NCBI GenBank assembly: GCA_020628865.1
Contig: JAHDEJ010000025.1
Span: forward strand, 1-48,209
DNA length: 48,209 bases
Reading direction: 5' to 3'
DNA from: Acidimicrobiales bacterium
Lineage (GTDB): Bacteria; Actinomycetota; Acidimicrobiia; Acidimicrobiales; SHLQ01
Part shown: positions 1 through 8,083 of the stretch, one piece after another
Layout: each line of letters opens with the position of its first letter
How positions within the stretch are numbered: position 1 is the stretch's first letter
The notes under the pieces: model-generated
Database searches by the model: none
What the model was told of the DNA's origin: nothing
What the model saw: only the letters and a program-made list of their open reading frames with translations
Made by a program: the position numbers and the translations under genes

Positions 1-727
1 TGGTGAGGCCGAGATCCTTCATGCAGAGGTCGAGCGTGAAGCTGGGGTCGTAGTGTCCGGCGAAAATTGACGGCGCGTCGTGGCGGGCGACGAAGCTGTC
101 GCCGACCGAGTCCTTGATGGCGTCCCAGAGGACGTCGAGCTCGACGCCGTTGGCCATGCCGAGTGCGAACCCTTCGCCGATGGATGCGGCGGCGATGAAC
201 CAGAGCTGGTTGGTGACGAGCTTGGTGACGTTGCCGGTGCCAAGCGGCCCGCACTTGATGGCCCGGCCGAGGTTTTCGAGCACGGGGCACACGCGGTTGA
301 GGTCTTCCGGAGTGCCGCCGGCGAACAGGGTGAGCTTGCCGTTGCGGGCGCCGTCGACGGCGCCGGTGACGGGCGAGTCGACCACGGTGACGCCCTCGGG
401 GGTTTGCCCGGCGAGTTCGATGACGAACTCCTTCCGGTTGGTGGTGAGGTCGACCCAGATGTTGCCGGCGGAGAGTTCGGCGAGGGCGCCGCCGTCGACC
501 ATGACGGCCTGCACGTGATCGGGCCGGGGCAGCGAGGTCATGAGCAGGTCAGCCTTGCGAGCAGCGTCGTTGGCGTCGGCGGCCCGATGGCAGCCGGCCT
601 CGACCACCGCGTCGAGGGCGGCGTCGTTGATGTCGAAGGCGTGGACTTCGTAGCCGGCGGCGGCGAGGCGCTTGGCCATCGGGCCGCCCATGTTGCCGAG
701 GCCGATGAAGCCGATGGTGTCTGTCAC
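1..727 (-). CDS. 3-hydroxyisobutyrate dehydrogenase family protein (3' part cut off by the window)
   Basis: NAD(P)-dependent beta-hydroxyacid dehydrogenase. The GTG start at 727 has an AGGAGA box just upstream (732-737), and the 242 visible codons run off the left edge. The N-terminus has the Rossmann motif GFIGLGNMGGPMAK. A central DSPVTGAVDGARNGKL matches the family's substrate-binding DxPVSGG signature, and GTGNVTKLVTNQ carries the conserved catalytic lysine. Members oxidise 3-hydroxyisobutyrate, tartronate semialdehyde or related acids; the substrate cannot be fixed from sequence. It is divergent from the LysR gene across a repeat-filled gap, so that regulator is a candidate controller. 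Family call is firm, substrate unknown. Confidence 0.9.
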   Translation of the reverse strand, partial: MTDTIGFIGLGNMGGPMAKRLAAAGYEVHAFDINDAALDAVVEAGCHRAADANDAARKADLLMTSLPRPDHVQAVMVDGGALAELSAGNIWVDLTTNRKEFVIELAGQTPEGVTVVDSPVTGAVDGARNGKLTLFAGGTPEDLNRVCPVLENLGRAIKCGPLGTGNVTKLVTNQLWFIAAASIGEGFALGMANGVELDVLWDAIKDSVGDSFVARHDAPSIFAGHYDPSFTLDLCMKDLGLT

Positions 728-870
728 GAAGTCTCCTGGTGCGAGCGGCCCTCAGCGAGCCGGGGTGCGCCACGGCGGCGCAGGCTTGGCGACAGAGTAA
801 AGATCAATCCCCGTAGGGGTCAATCGTTCGATTTCGGCATGATTGCATTACTTCATCTCATCCTTCACCA

Positions 871-988
871 TGGTGCCTGGCACCTTTCCCCACGGATGGT
901 GCCAGGCACCATTGACCGTCGATGGCGCCAGGCACGATTGACCGTCGATGGTGCCAGGCACGATTGACGGTCGATGGTGCCAGGCACC
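871..988. repeat. 26-bp tandem array built on the GGTGCCAGGCACC palindrome
   Basis: The gap between the dehydrogenase and the LysR gene holds a lone GGTGCCTGGCACC (872-884) and then 3.6 tandem units of 26 bp from 895 to 988. Each unit is a 16-bp GATGGTGCCAGGCACC-type core plus a 10-bp ATTGACCGTC spacer. Units start at 895, 921, 947 and 973. Units 2 and 3 differ from the core at one or two bases, and the last spacer has one change. The 13-bp core is a perfect palindrome around its central base and recurs at 19.4 and 21.4 kb. A dispersed REP-like element is the likeliest explanation; operator function is possible. Confidence 0.85.
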
Positions 989-1014
989 GTTTGGGCTGGA
1001 GCTGATGGAGGACT

Positions 1015-1905
1015 GTGGACGCTGGAGTGAGTGATCGGAACTTGCGGGCGTTTGTGGAAGCGGCGCGCTTCGGCAGCCTCACTCGAGCTGCGCAGCAGCT
1101 CGGGCTCGGCCAGCCCGCCGTGAGCCATGCGATCTCTCGGCTCGAAGCAGGAATGGGCGTGCGCCTGCTCGAACGCTCACGCAGCGGTGTGGTGCCTACG
1201 CCGATCGGCGCCGAACTCCTCGGCACCGTCGAAGACGCCTACCGATCGATCGACGCCGCCGTCCGCTGGGCCATGACCCCGCAGAACGAGGGCGACGTCG
1301 GCATCTCCGTGTCCACCTCGCTTGCCAGCTGGTGGCTGCTCCCCCGACTCCCGGAGTTCAAGCGCAACCATCCCGAGGTCTCGCTCCGGCTGGTCACCGC
1401 CGACGCCGACGAATCCGTCGACCCCGACTCGGTCGACCTCTGGATCCCGCTCGGCCCGGTCAACCGCCCCGATCTCGTCGCCACGCCACTCTGCGACGAA
1501 GCGCTCGTTCCCGTGGCTGCGCCCGACATCGCCCGCCGTTACCCGCGCCCACGAAGCCCAGGCGATCTCCTCGACGCCCCCCTCCTCCACCTCGAGGAGC
1601 GATACGTCCCCCGCTACGACTGGGCGCGCTGGTTCGCACACCATGACGTGACCGCCCCCGCTCGGCTTCCGGGTGACCGATCGAACGACTACAGCCTCGT
1701 CCTCCAGGCTGCGCTCGACGGCCAGGGCGTGGCCCTCGGCTGGGTGCACATCGTCGCCGACCTGATCGACGACGGACGACTCGTTGCGCTGGCGCCACCG
1801 GTCGTGACGGAGCAGCCGTTCACGATTCTCCATCACGCCAGCCGCCCGCTGTCGCCGGGAGCCGATGCGCTCCGGCAGTGGCTGATCACGTCCATGGCAG
1901 ACTGA
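1015..1905 (+). CDS. LysR-family transcriptional regulator (GcvA-like)
   Basis: Transcription factor of about 296 residues. An N-terminal winged helix-turn-helix (LRAFVEAARFGSLTRAAQQL, then QPAVSHAISRLE) is followed by a type-2 periplasmic-binding-fold effector domain starting near residue 90 (ISVSTSLASWWLLPRLPEF). Length and architecture are standard. The start is uncertain: GTG 1015 lies only 3 nt after GGAGG (1007-1011), while the in-frame GTG 1027 would have a spacing of 15. The target is unknown; the divergent dehydrogenase at 1-727 is the natural candidate. The next gene begins 4 nt after the stop and may be co-translated. Confidence 0.92.
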   Translation: MDAGVSDRNLRAFVEAARFGSLTRAAQQLGLGQPAVSHAISRLEAGMGVRLLERSRSGVVPTPIGAELLGTVEDAYRSIDAAVRWAMTPQNEGDVGISVSTSLASWWLLPRLPEFKRNHPEVSLRLVTADADESVDPDSVDLWIPLGPVNRPDLVATPLCDEALVPVAAPDIARRYPRPRSPGDLLDAPLLHLEERYVPRYDWARWFAHHDVTAPARLPGDRSNDYSLVLQAALDGQGVALGWVHIVADLIDDGRLVALAPPVVTEQPFTILHHASRPLSPGADALRQWLITSMAD

Positions 1906-1909
1906 GCCA

Positions 1910-3523
1910 ATGGCACCGAAACCCAGCCGCACGACGAAGAAGGCACGAGAGCTGCTGCTTGGCCATTCGATCGAGGTGGCCGTGCCGGCGGAACGGCTCG
2001 ACGACGAGACGGACGACGCCAAGCCAAGCCTGCTCGAACGGGCGCGGCAGACGGCTGCGAATGGCACCGAACGGGACGTCATCCTCGCCTTCGATGATCA
2101 CGGCGTGTTCATCCTTGCCACGAAGTCCTCGAACCCCGGGCTTCCGGCTTCGCTGCTCCGAGACGTTGTGGCTGCACCCGAACTCGTCGACGACACCGAT
2201 CGTGGTCTCACCGTGCGCCTCGATGGCGAAGATCATCGAATCGGCCCGATCCACGCCGGATCCGTTCGGGCGTTTCTGAATGTGGGACCTGAAGAGGCGC
2301 TGCCGGAACCCGCGGAGCCTGCCGCTGTGTCGCCCATCGAGGCGGACGAGCCGCGGATCGAAGCCGAGCGCAACGAGCCAGAGCCACCCGACGCCCCAAC
2401 AGACGATGTGGGCGATGCCGAAACAGGCATCGACGAAGCCACGGATGTGGAGATCGACGACCCCGAGCCCACCAACCCAGACGACGCTCCGCCTGCCAAC
2501 GCAGACGCTGACCCCCTCACACCGGAGCCGATTCCGATCCTCGACGACTTCGCACCGTCGCCGGTCCAGGACGCCGCCCCGTCGGAGGATGCGAAAACAG
2601 AACGCCTGCCCGACAGTGACGGGCCGAAGGTTCCCACCAACAAGACCACGACCCGCGCACAGCAGGCTGCGCCGGCTGCCGGCATTCTCTACGCCGTGCC
2701 GGCGAGGGCCGAGCAGCCCGTGCTCCAAGCCGGCGAGACCCAGGCCACCAGCGGAGCGAAGAAGGCCCTGCGAACATTGCTTGGGTACGTGCCACTGATC
2801 GGTATCGGCCTCGCCGGGACTCGACAGCGGGATCCGCATGATGTCGTGCTCGCCTTCGACGCCGACGGCACCCGGGTGTTCACGACGAGCGCCCGGAACC
2901 CGGCGGTTCCGAGGGAAGAGGTGGTGCGGATCGCCAACGCCGACGCCACGCCGGAGCTCGTGTCCGGGAGCCGGTCCGGCCTCGTCGTCTCGGTCGCCCA
3001 CATGACCTTCACCGTCGGTCCGATCTACGCCGACGGGTTGCGGGCGTTCCTCGCACTCGACGACCGAACTGCCGACATGGCGCCCGTCCGCAACGCATGG
3101 ACAGCGGTTGCGCAGGAGTTCGAGAACCAGTTCCGGATCCCGGCGGACTTGAACTTTCCGATCGAGAACCGCTCGCGCTCGACGGTCCAGTGCCAACGGC
3201 TCCTCCCGAATCAATGGGTCGCGCTCGCGGTGCCCGGACGTGCGGCACCACGCCCCGACTCCGACGACCCGAAGGGCAACTTCGTGATCGCCTTCACCGA
3301 CGAGGGCCCGTGGCTGCTCGAAGCGAGCGGCGGCAACCCGGCGCTCCCCCGTGTGCCGATCGGCCTGATCGACGATGCCTCGCCCATCAGTTTCGGCCCG
3401 CACGAACGGGAGGGAGGCGTGCTCGCCTTCAACGGACGAGCCTTCCTCATCCCCATCGCCTATGCCGACAGTGTCCGCCACCTCATCGTCGAGATGTCTC
3501 AGACCGACGCTGGGCAAGGTTGA
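1910..3523 (+). CDS. Uncharacterised protein with three copies of one ~75-residue domain
   Basis: Soluble 537-residue protein of unknown function, no signal peptide or membrane segment. Three segments share one pattern, beginning near residues 56, 311 and 457: DVILAFDDHGVFIL, DVVLAFDADGTRVF and NFVIAFTDEGPWLL. Each continues with an N-P-(G/A)-(L/V)-P motif, an Arg/Pro-led helix, a Gly-rich beta stretch and an ending like GPIHAGSVRAFL or IPIAYADSVRHL. Copies 1 and 2 are separated by a disordered acidic, proline-rich linker (about 127-236). The ATG lies 4 nt after the LysR stop. The antisense frame is also open but lacks this pattern. A binding or scaffolding role is a guess. Confidence 0.8.
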   Translation: MAPKPSRTTKKARELLLGHSIEVAVPAERLDDETDDAKPSLLERARQTAANGTERDVILAFDDHGVFILATKSSNPGLPASLLRDVVAAPELVDDTDRGLTVRLDGEDHRIGPIHAGSVRAFLNVGPEEALPEPAEPAAVSPIEADEPRIEAERNEPEPPDAPTDDVGDAETGIDEATDVEIDDPEPTNPDDAPPANADADPLTPEPIPILDDFAPSPVQDAAPSEDAKTERLPDSDGPKVPTNKTTTRAQQAAPAAGILYAVPARAEQPVLQAGETQATSGAKKALRTLLGYVPLIGIGLAGTRQRDPHDVVLAFDADGTRVFTTSARNPAVPREEVVRIANADATPELVSGSRSGLVVSVAHMTFTVGPIYADGLRAFLALDDRTADMAPVRNAWTAVAQEFENQFRIPADLNFPIENRSRSTVQCQRLLPNQWVALAVPGRAAPRPDSDDPKGNFVIAFTDEGPWLLEASGGNPALPRVPIGLIDDASPISFGPHEREGGVLAFNGRAFLIPIAYADSVRHLIVEMSQTDAGQG

Positions 3524-3561
3524 TCGTCAGGCTCGGAGGCAGTCATGCGAGACTCGTGCGT

Positions 3562-4644
3562 GTGACCGATCGAATCGCCAACTCCTCGACCTCCACCAGC
3601 AACGCCGAGCAACGGATGCCCGTGGTGACCGTTGCCGGGGATGCGACCGCACGCGGGCGCCAACACGGCGAAGCCCTGCGGGAGTTCATCGCCGACTGCA
3701 TCACGATCTACGACGAGACCTTCAAACTCCCCGATGCCGAGGTCGCCCAGCGCGCCGGCCACTTCGAAGCCGTGACCCGGTCGTGGAATCCAACGCTTGC
3801 GGCCGAGATCGATGCGATCGCCGAGGGCTCCGGGCATCCGCACCACTGGATCTGGGCGCTCAACGCCCGCAGCGAGATCATGTCGTACACCGGGGTCGAG
3901 GCGTCCGAGTGCACTTCGGTCTGGTCGCCGACGACGAACATTCTCGCGCAGAACTGGGACTGGATGGCCAGCCTCGAGCCGATCACGTTCGTGCTCGACG
4001 CAACACATGAGGACGGCCACCGCGTCGTCACCGTCACAGAGCCGGGAATCGTCGGCAAGGTCGGAATGTCGAGTGCAGGCACCGCCGTAGGTCTCAACTT
4101 TCTTCTCTCGCCCGAGCCACTCGATGGTGTGCCCGTCCACGTGCTCCTGCGAGCGCTGCTCGACGCTCGGTCGAACGACGATGTCGAGCGGCTCTTGGAA
4201 ACCGTCGGCACCGGCCGCTCGGCCCACGTCTTCCTCGCCGATGCGTCAGGCCGCGGTTCGAGCATCGAGTACACGGGTACGGAGATGTGGCGACGAGACT
4301 CGAGAACCGACCCACTGCTACACACGAACCACTTCGTCAACGGCGGCGCCGCTTGTGCACGGTTGCCCCAGGGCGCCAACGCCGACAACAGCGAGGCCCG
4401 CTTCGACCGCTCGGAGGAGTTCGTCGCCGAACACGGGGTGGACAGCGAATCGACCGTGCGGAGCCTGCTCGACGATCGGGGCAATGAGGAGTTCCCGATC
4501 TGTCGGCCGTGGGCGGAATCACCAACCCTCCCGGGCGTCGACACCGGCACGGTCTGCGCCATCGTGATGCGCCTTGCCGACAGCGAGATCGACATCCGCC
4601 TCGGCCCGGACCCAGCGGGTTCCTGGCAGATGCACCGCGTGTAG
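3562..4644 (+). CDS. C45-family acyltransferase/peptidase (acyl-CoA:6-APA acyltransferase-like)
   Basis: Ntn-hydrolase-fold protein of about 360 residues in the AAT family (PF03417), which hydrolyses or transfers acyl-amide groups after self-cleavage to expose an N-terminal cysteine. Visible features are the N-terminal ATARGRQHGEALREFI helix, the candidate nucleophile Cys117 in ASECTSV, the NWDW motif shortly after it, and downstream SSAGTAVGLNF and LLHTNHFV. The residue before Cys is Glu rather than the Gly of isopenicillin N acyltransferase, so self-processing may differ. GTG 3562 is chosen because the preceding frame overlaps the previous gene; GTG 3556 and ATG 3616 are alternatives. Substrate unknown. 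Confidence 0.85.
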   Translation: MTDRIANSSTSTSNAEQRMPVVTVAGDATARGRQHGEALREFIADCITIYDETFKLPDAEVAQRAGHFEAVTRSWNPTLAAEIDAIAEGSGHPHHWIWALNARSEIMSYTGVEASECTSVWSPTTNILAQNWDWMASLEPITFVLDATHEDGHRVVTVTEPGIVGKVGMSSAGTAVGLNFLLSPEPLDGVPVHVLLRALLDARSNDDVERLLETVGTGRSAHVFLADASGRGSSIEYTGTEMWRRDSRTDPLLHTNHFVNGGAACARLPQGANADNSEARFDRSEEFVAEHGVDSESTVRSLLDDRGNEEFPICRPWAESPTLPGVDTGTVCAIVMRLADSEIDIRLGPDPAGSWQMHRV

Positions 4645-4856
4645 CGAGGGCGTTCGGCCAACATCGCCATCACAAGGGCGGAGCGCTCGACCTCAGCGGA
4701 GGGGCCTTCCCAAAGTGATCGCCACCACAAGTAAAGCCAATCGACAAGATGCACGAGACCGGTCCCGACTCCTAGGCCGTGTTGACACAACAACTCTCGG
4801 ACTACCTTGTTCGAGTGGCGAAGCGGCGGCCGCTGCTCTGAGCGGAGGCTTCAGGA
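4645..4856. promoter_or_regulatory. 212-bp gap with a candidate promoter for the methyltransferase gene
   Basis: No gene is visible here. TTGACA at 4782-4787 matches the -35 consensus and lies inside a short inverted repeat TGTTG-ACA-CAACA (4780-4792). Downstream TACCTT (4803-4808) is only a weak -10 at 15-nt spacing. A clear Shine-Dalgarno GGAGG (4844-4848) sits 8 nt before the ATG at 4857. The stretch is less GC-rich than its surroundings. The operator idea is weak. Confidence 0.35.
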
Positions 4857-5615
4857 ATGAACGAGTACCTCGATCCGGCCTTCGTGGCGGACTACGCCGC
4901 CTTCTGGGCGCCACACTTGCGGAATCTGACCTCGCTTCTCGCAGACAGCCTCAGCGGCCAAGTAGCCCCGCAGGACACGATTGTCGACCTTGGCGCCGGC
5001 ACCGGTGGTCTCACGAGCCAGCTCCTTGAGCTGGGCCCGGCGCGGGTCATTGCCATCGAGCCTTCACCACTGATGTCGGACAGAATCGCTCCGGAAAGCG
5101 CTCTTACTGTCCTCAATCGCAACGCCCAAGATCTGATTGCGGAACTCGTCGATTCCGCCGAGCACGTGACGGCAGCGTTCTTGTTCCAGGAACAGAGCGA
5201 GCTCGAGATGCGCGGCACCCTCGACAACGCCGCTCGACTGCTGAAGCCCGAAGGGCAGCTGCACGTATTGGCTTGGGGGGAGAGTCAGATGATTGCCCCT
5301 GGAGCTCACGAAGAAGCTCTTTGGGATTGCCTGGACGAGCTCGGACTAGGCGATGAGGAGGGTGAGACCATGGCAGAACTAGCGCCGAATGCGCTCGCAC
5401 AGGTTGCTACCGACTCTGGCTTTCGACCAAAGGTCACCGAGCACATCGAGACGCTCGAGATTCCCCGCCACCACTTCCTTCGCTACCAGGCGCGTTTGAA
5501 CGCTCCGCATGGCGGACCCACCTTGGACGAGCTCGTTTTGATACTCGATGCGCGGCTGCCTGCTGAGCCCGCTCGCATTGAGTGCGCCGTGTCTCGCCTC
5601 AGCGGTCGGTTGTAG
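4857..5615 (+). CDS. Class I SAM-dependent methyltransferase
   Basis: 252-residue protein with the Rossmann SAM-binding motif I DLGAGTGGLT near residue 43, an acidic motif II ending (VIAIEPS), and the motif around LLKPEGQLHVLAWGE typical of UbiE/type-11 methyltransferases. Substrate unknown. The ATG is well supported by GGAGG 8 nt upstream. Codon use is visibly less GC-biased at third positions than in flanking genes (for example CTTGAG, GAAGAAGCTCTTTGG), which hints at more recent acquisition. It is followed 9 bp later by the end of the convergent ABC permease gene, so it is probably transcribed alone. Confidence 0.88.
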   Translation: MNEYLDPAFVADYAAFWAPHLRNLTSLLADSLSGQVAPQDTIVDLGAGTGGLTSQLLELGPARVIAIEPSPLMSDRIAPESALTVLNRNAQDLIAELVDSAEHVTAAFLFQEQSELEMRGTLDNAARLLKPEGQLHVLAWGESQMIAPGAHEEALWDCLDELGLGDEEGETMAELAPNALAQVATDSGFRPKVTEHIETLEIPRHHFLRYQARLNAPHGGPTLDELVLILDARLPAEPARIECAVSRLSGRL

Positions 5616-5624
5616 ACGCTCGCC

Positions 5625-6785
5625 TCACAGCTCGGCCATGCTGCGGTTGCGGAAGGCCTCTCGCCAGGTGACCCGCGTGCCGCTGCGCAGGAGTGAGTAG
5701 CGGTAGATGGCACCGGCGAGACGAACCATGACCACGATCGAGACGGCGAGGATCGCCAGCGAGAGTGCGACCTGCCAGGCCGGCATGTCGGTCATCGCCA
5801 TGCGATACGGCAGCAGCACCGGCGAGGTGAACGGCACGAACGACCCGATGGTGACGGCCGGGTTCTCGGGGAACGAGAAGCTGGTGGCGCCGATGAAGTA
5901 GCCGGCGATGAGCGGCAGCATCACGGGGAGCTGGGCGCTCTGGGCGTCCTCGATGCGGCTGACCATCGAGCCGACGGCGGCGAAGGCCGTTGCGTAGAAG
6001 CCGAACCCGAGGATGAACGTGATGATCAGCACAGGCACCGATCCCCAGACGCCGCTCGGGATCTCCACCTCGTCCACGATCGAGAGGGCAACGACCAGCC
6101 CGAGGACGAAGATGAGCATCTGGGCAAAGGCGAGGAGCCCGAGTCCGAGCAGCTTGCCCGAGAGCAGCGTCGACGGCCGCACGTGGGAGAGCAGGACCTC
6201 GATGACCTTGGACGACTTCTCCTCGATGACGCCCATCATCATGAACGAGCCCCAGGTTTGGATGAGGATGAAGGTGGCCGCGCCGGCCACACCAGCGGCC
6301 GCGATCCGGACGAGGAACTGGTCGTCGCCCCCGTCGAGCCGGACCTCTTCGATGTCCACCTGGGCGAAGAGGCCGCCAACGTCAGCAGGCGTGATGCCCA
6401 GGGCTGCGGCCCGCTCACCGAACGCCACCTGCTGGGCGACGTCCCGGATGTAGCCGTCGAGCGTCTGGTCGGGCAGGCCCTCCCAGGTGAGCGTCGAGCC
6501 GGAGAAGAGCACATCGATATCGCCTTCCTCCAGCGCGAGCTCGCCGTCGTCGGACGTGATGGTGGTCGGGTCGAGGTCGTCGTTGCCGACCTCGAGCGCG
6601 GCGGCGAACGCGATGCCGTCGCCCTCGAGTCCGATGATGACCTCTCGGGCCTCGTCGTCGCCACCGAGCACGCTGAGGAGGACGGCGACGGCGATCACGC
6701 CGACGAAGAGGATGCCGGTGATGGACAGAAAGCCCTTCGACCTGCCGCGGGTGACGAGTTCACGTTTCGCGATGGTCCAGATCAT
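5625..6785 (-). CDS. ABC-2 type transporter permease (NatB-like)
   Basis: 386-residue integral membrane subunit of an exporter. It has one N-terminal transmembrane segment (FLSITGILFVGVIAVAVLL), a large extracytoplasmic domain of about 130 residues, and five or so C-terminal segments, with EEKSSKVIEVLLSHVRPSTL before the second helix, the typical ABC-2 permease/NatB signature. The ATG overlaps the ATPase stop by 4 bp (ATGA), so the two are one operon and one complex. The cargo (Na+, drug or peptide) cannot be read from sequence. Confidence 0.9.
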   Translation of the reverse strand: MIWTIAKRELVTRGRSKGFLSITGILFVGVIAVAVLLSVLGGDDEAREVIIGLEGDGIAFAAALEVGNDDLDPTTITSDDGELALEEGDIDVLFSGSTLTWEGLPDQTLDGYIRDVAQQVAFGERAAALGITPADVGGLFAQVDIEEVRLDGGDDQFLVRIAAAGVAGAATFILIQTWGSFMMMGVIEEKSSKVIEVLLSHVRPSTLLSGKLLGLGLLAFAQMLIFVLGLVVALSIVDEVEIPSGVWGSVPVLIITFILGFGFYATAFAAVGSMVSRIEDAQSAQLPVMLPLIAGYFIGATSFSFPENPAVTIGSFVPFTSPVLLPYRMAMTDMPAWQVALSLAILAVSIVVMVRLAGAIYRYSLLRSGTRVTWREAFRNRSMAEL

Positions 6786-7723
6786 GACGGCACCTCCGTT
6801 TCGCTCCGGGCACCGGCGGCGTCCACCAACTGGACGAACACCTCGTCGAGGCCGGGAGGTTCGACTCCGACTTCAGCGACGACTCCAGCCGCTGCGGCGT
6901 GGGCGATGTTGGCGCCAACGTCGGCGGTTGCGGCGAGCTCGACCTCGGCGTGTGTGGGGCTCTGTTCGAGCACGGTGCCTTCGAGGGGTGCCCAGCCGTC
7001 CACCGCATCGACCCAACGGACGTGGAGTCGACGTGTGGGCGACGCGGATCGCAGGTCGCTGATGGCGCCGGCGGCGATGCGCCGGCCGTCGGCGACGATG
7101 ACGACCTGCTCGCACAGGCCTTCGACCAGGTCGAGCTGGTGGGAGGAGAACAGCACGGCGGCGCCCTGCTCCGCCCGTTCGGAAATGATGGCTCGCATCG
7201 TCTCGGCGGCGACCGGGTCGAGGCCGGCAAACGGCTCGTCGAGGATGAGGAGGTCCGGATCGTGCACGAGCGAAACGGCGAGCTGCACCCGCTGCTGGTT
7301 GCCGCCCGACAGTTCTTGCACGAGCGCGTCGGCTCGTTCGGTCAGGCCGACGCGCTCGATCCAGTGGTCGGCTCGGGCGCCGGCGTCCGTTGCGGAGAGT
7401 CCGGCGAGCTGGCCGAAGTAGACGATCTGCTCGCGCACCTTCATGCGGGCGTACAGCCCACGTTCCTGGGGCATGTAGCCGGTGCGGGTGCGAACCGAGT
7501 CGTCCACTGGTGCGCCGCCCCAGCGGATCGTGCCGGCGTCGGGGCGCACCATGCCGACGATCGACCGCATCGTCGTCGTCTTGCCCGCGCCGTTCGGGCC
7601 GAGGAAGCCGATGAGCGCGCCTCGGGGCAGATCAAGGTCGATGCCGTCGACCGCCTGCACATCGCCATACCGTTTCGACAAGCCGCTGATCTGCAGCCCG
7701 TCGTGAGATGAGTTTCCGTCCAT
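6782..7723 (-). CDS. ABC transporter ATP-binding protein (NatA-like)
   Basis: 313-residue ATPase partner of the downstream permease. Walker A GPNGAGKTTT, Q-loop region GYMPQERGLY, ABC signature LSGGNQQR, Walker B LLILDEPFAGLDP and the switch histidine in LFSSHQLD are all present, so it should be active. After residue 220 is a C-terminal extension of the DUF4162 type found in NatA/CcmA-like exporters. The ATG at 7723 is followed by a divergent non-coding stretch; the ATPase is the first gene of a two-gene operon. Confidence 0.93.
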   Translation of the reverse strand: MDGNSSHDGLQISGLSKRYGDVQAVDGIDLDLPRGALIGFLGPNGAGKTTTMRSIVGMVRPDAGTIRWGGAPVDDSVRTRTGYMPQERGLYARMKVREQIVYFGQLAGLSATDAGARADHWIERVGLTERADALVQELSGGNQQRVQLAVSLVHDPDLLILDEPFAGLDPVAAETMRAIISERAEQGAAVLFSSHQLDLVEGLCEQVVIVADGRRIAAGAISDLRSASPTRRLHVRWVDAVDGWAPLEGTVLEQSPTHAEVELAATADVGANIAHAAAAGVVAEVGVEPPGLDEVFVQLVDAAGARSETEVPS

Positions 7724-7815
7724 GCAACGAACCTATGGCCCAGACGGGTCGTGCGTCATCGCCCGATCGATGGGTTCGGGCCCTCCCTCTCAGGGAGGAG
7801 GCTCGCTGAACGGCA

Positions 7816-8019
7816 TCAGCGGGATCGGGATTCGGCCCAGCGTTCCACCGCTGGCTTCAACCACAAGCTCGGCCGCCCCCGCCCGAGCCGCACGATCGGA
7901 CGCGGCATGTCCGGATAGCGACGCTGATACAGGCTGACGCTGTTCGCATGTGAAAGGCCGAGCAGCTCGGCGACGCCGCGGGCGTCGGTCAGATCGTCGG
8001 TGTTGACCATTGGTGCCAT
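7816..8019 (-). CDS. Small AlpA/MerR-like helix-turn-helix DNA-binding protein
   Basis: 67-residue protein with the pattern of a short excisionase/AlpA-type HTH: TDARGVAELLGLSHANSVS (helix-turn-helix), then YQRRYPDMPRPIV and GRPSLWLKPAVERWAESR, the usual wing in which a residue is set in the final helix. The ATG at 8019 is preferred; ATG 8010 is possible. The open frame continues upstream to 8229 but would run through the map gene and its promoter, so the longer version is rejected. It is divergent from the methionine aminopeptidase gene and the shared gap has a doubled motif it could bind. Confidence 0.75.
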   Translation of the reverse strand: MAPMVNTDDLTDARGVAELLGLSHANSVSLYQRRYPDMPRPIVRLGRGRPSLWLKPAVERWAESRSR

Positions 8020-8033
8020 GGGGCAATCGTAGC

Positions 8034-8076
8034 TGTCTCCACCCGTTGACAGTTCCGGTGTCTCCACCTGTAGACT
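8034..8076. promoter_or_regulatory. Divergent promoter region with two TGTCTCCACC repeats
   Basis: Two near-identical 13-mers, TGTCTCCACCCGT (8034-8046) and TGTCTCCACCTGT (8059-8071), are spaced 25 bp apart between the small HTH gene and map. A perfect -35 TTGACA (8046-8051) lies between them, and TAGACT (8071-8076) is a fair -10 seven nt before the map ATG. A dimeric regulator bound at both repeats would cover the promoter. The repeats are visible; regulation is inferred. Confidence 0.55.
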
Positions 8077-8083
8077 CCATGCC

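Noticed and set aside
80-967. 295-residue plus-strand open frame at the left edge
   Set aside because: It is antisense to the clear dehydrogenase and continues through the repeat array; no recognisable motifs.
895-988. CRISPR array
   Set aside because: The 10-bp spacers are nearly identical and the unit is only 26 bp. There are no cas genes. It is a tandem repeat.
1886-3517. Long open frame on the minus strand opposite the three-domain protein
   Set aside because: It is a GC-driven antisense shadow. The plus frame has internal domain repeats and an acidic linker; the minus frame shows none and would overlap the LysR gene end.
7790-8080. Minus-strand 96-residue frame overlapping the small HTH gene
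   Set aside because: Arg-rich, no motif, and shares the DNA with the HTH protein whose frame has the expected pattern.
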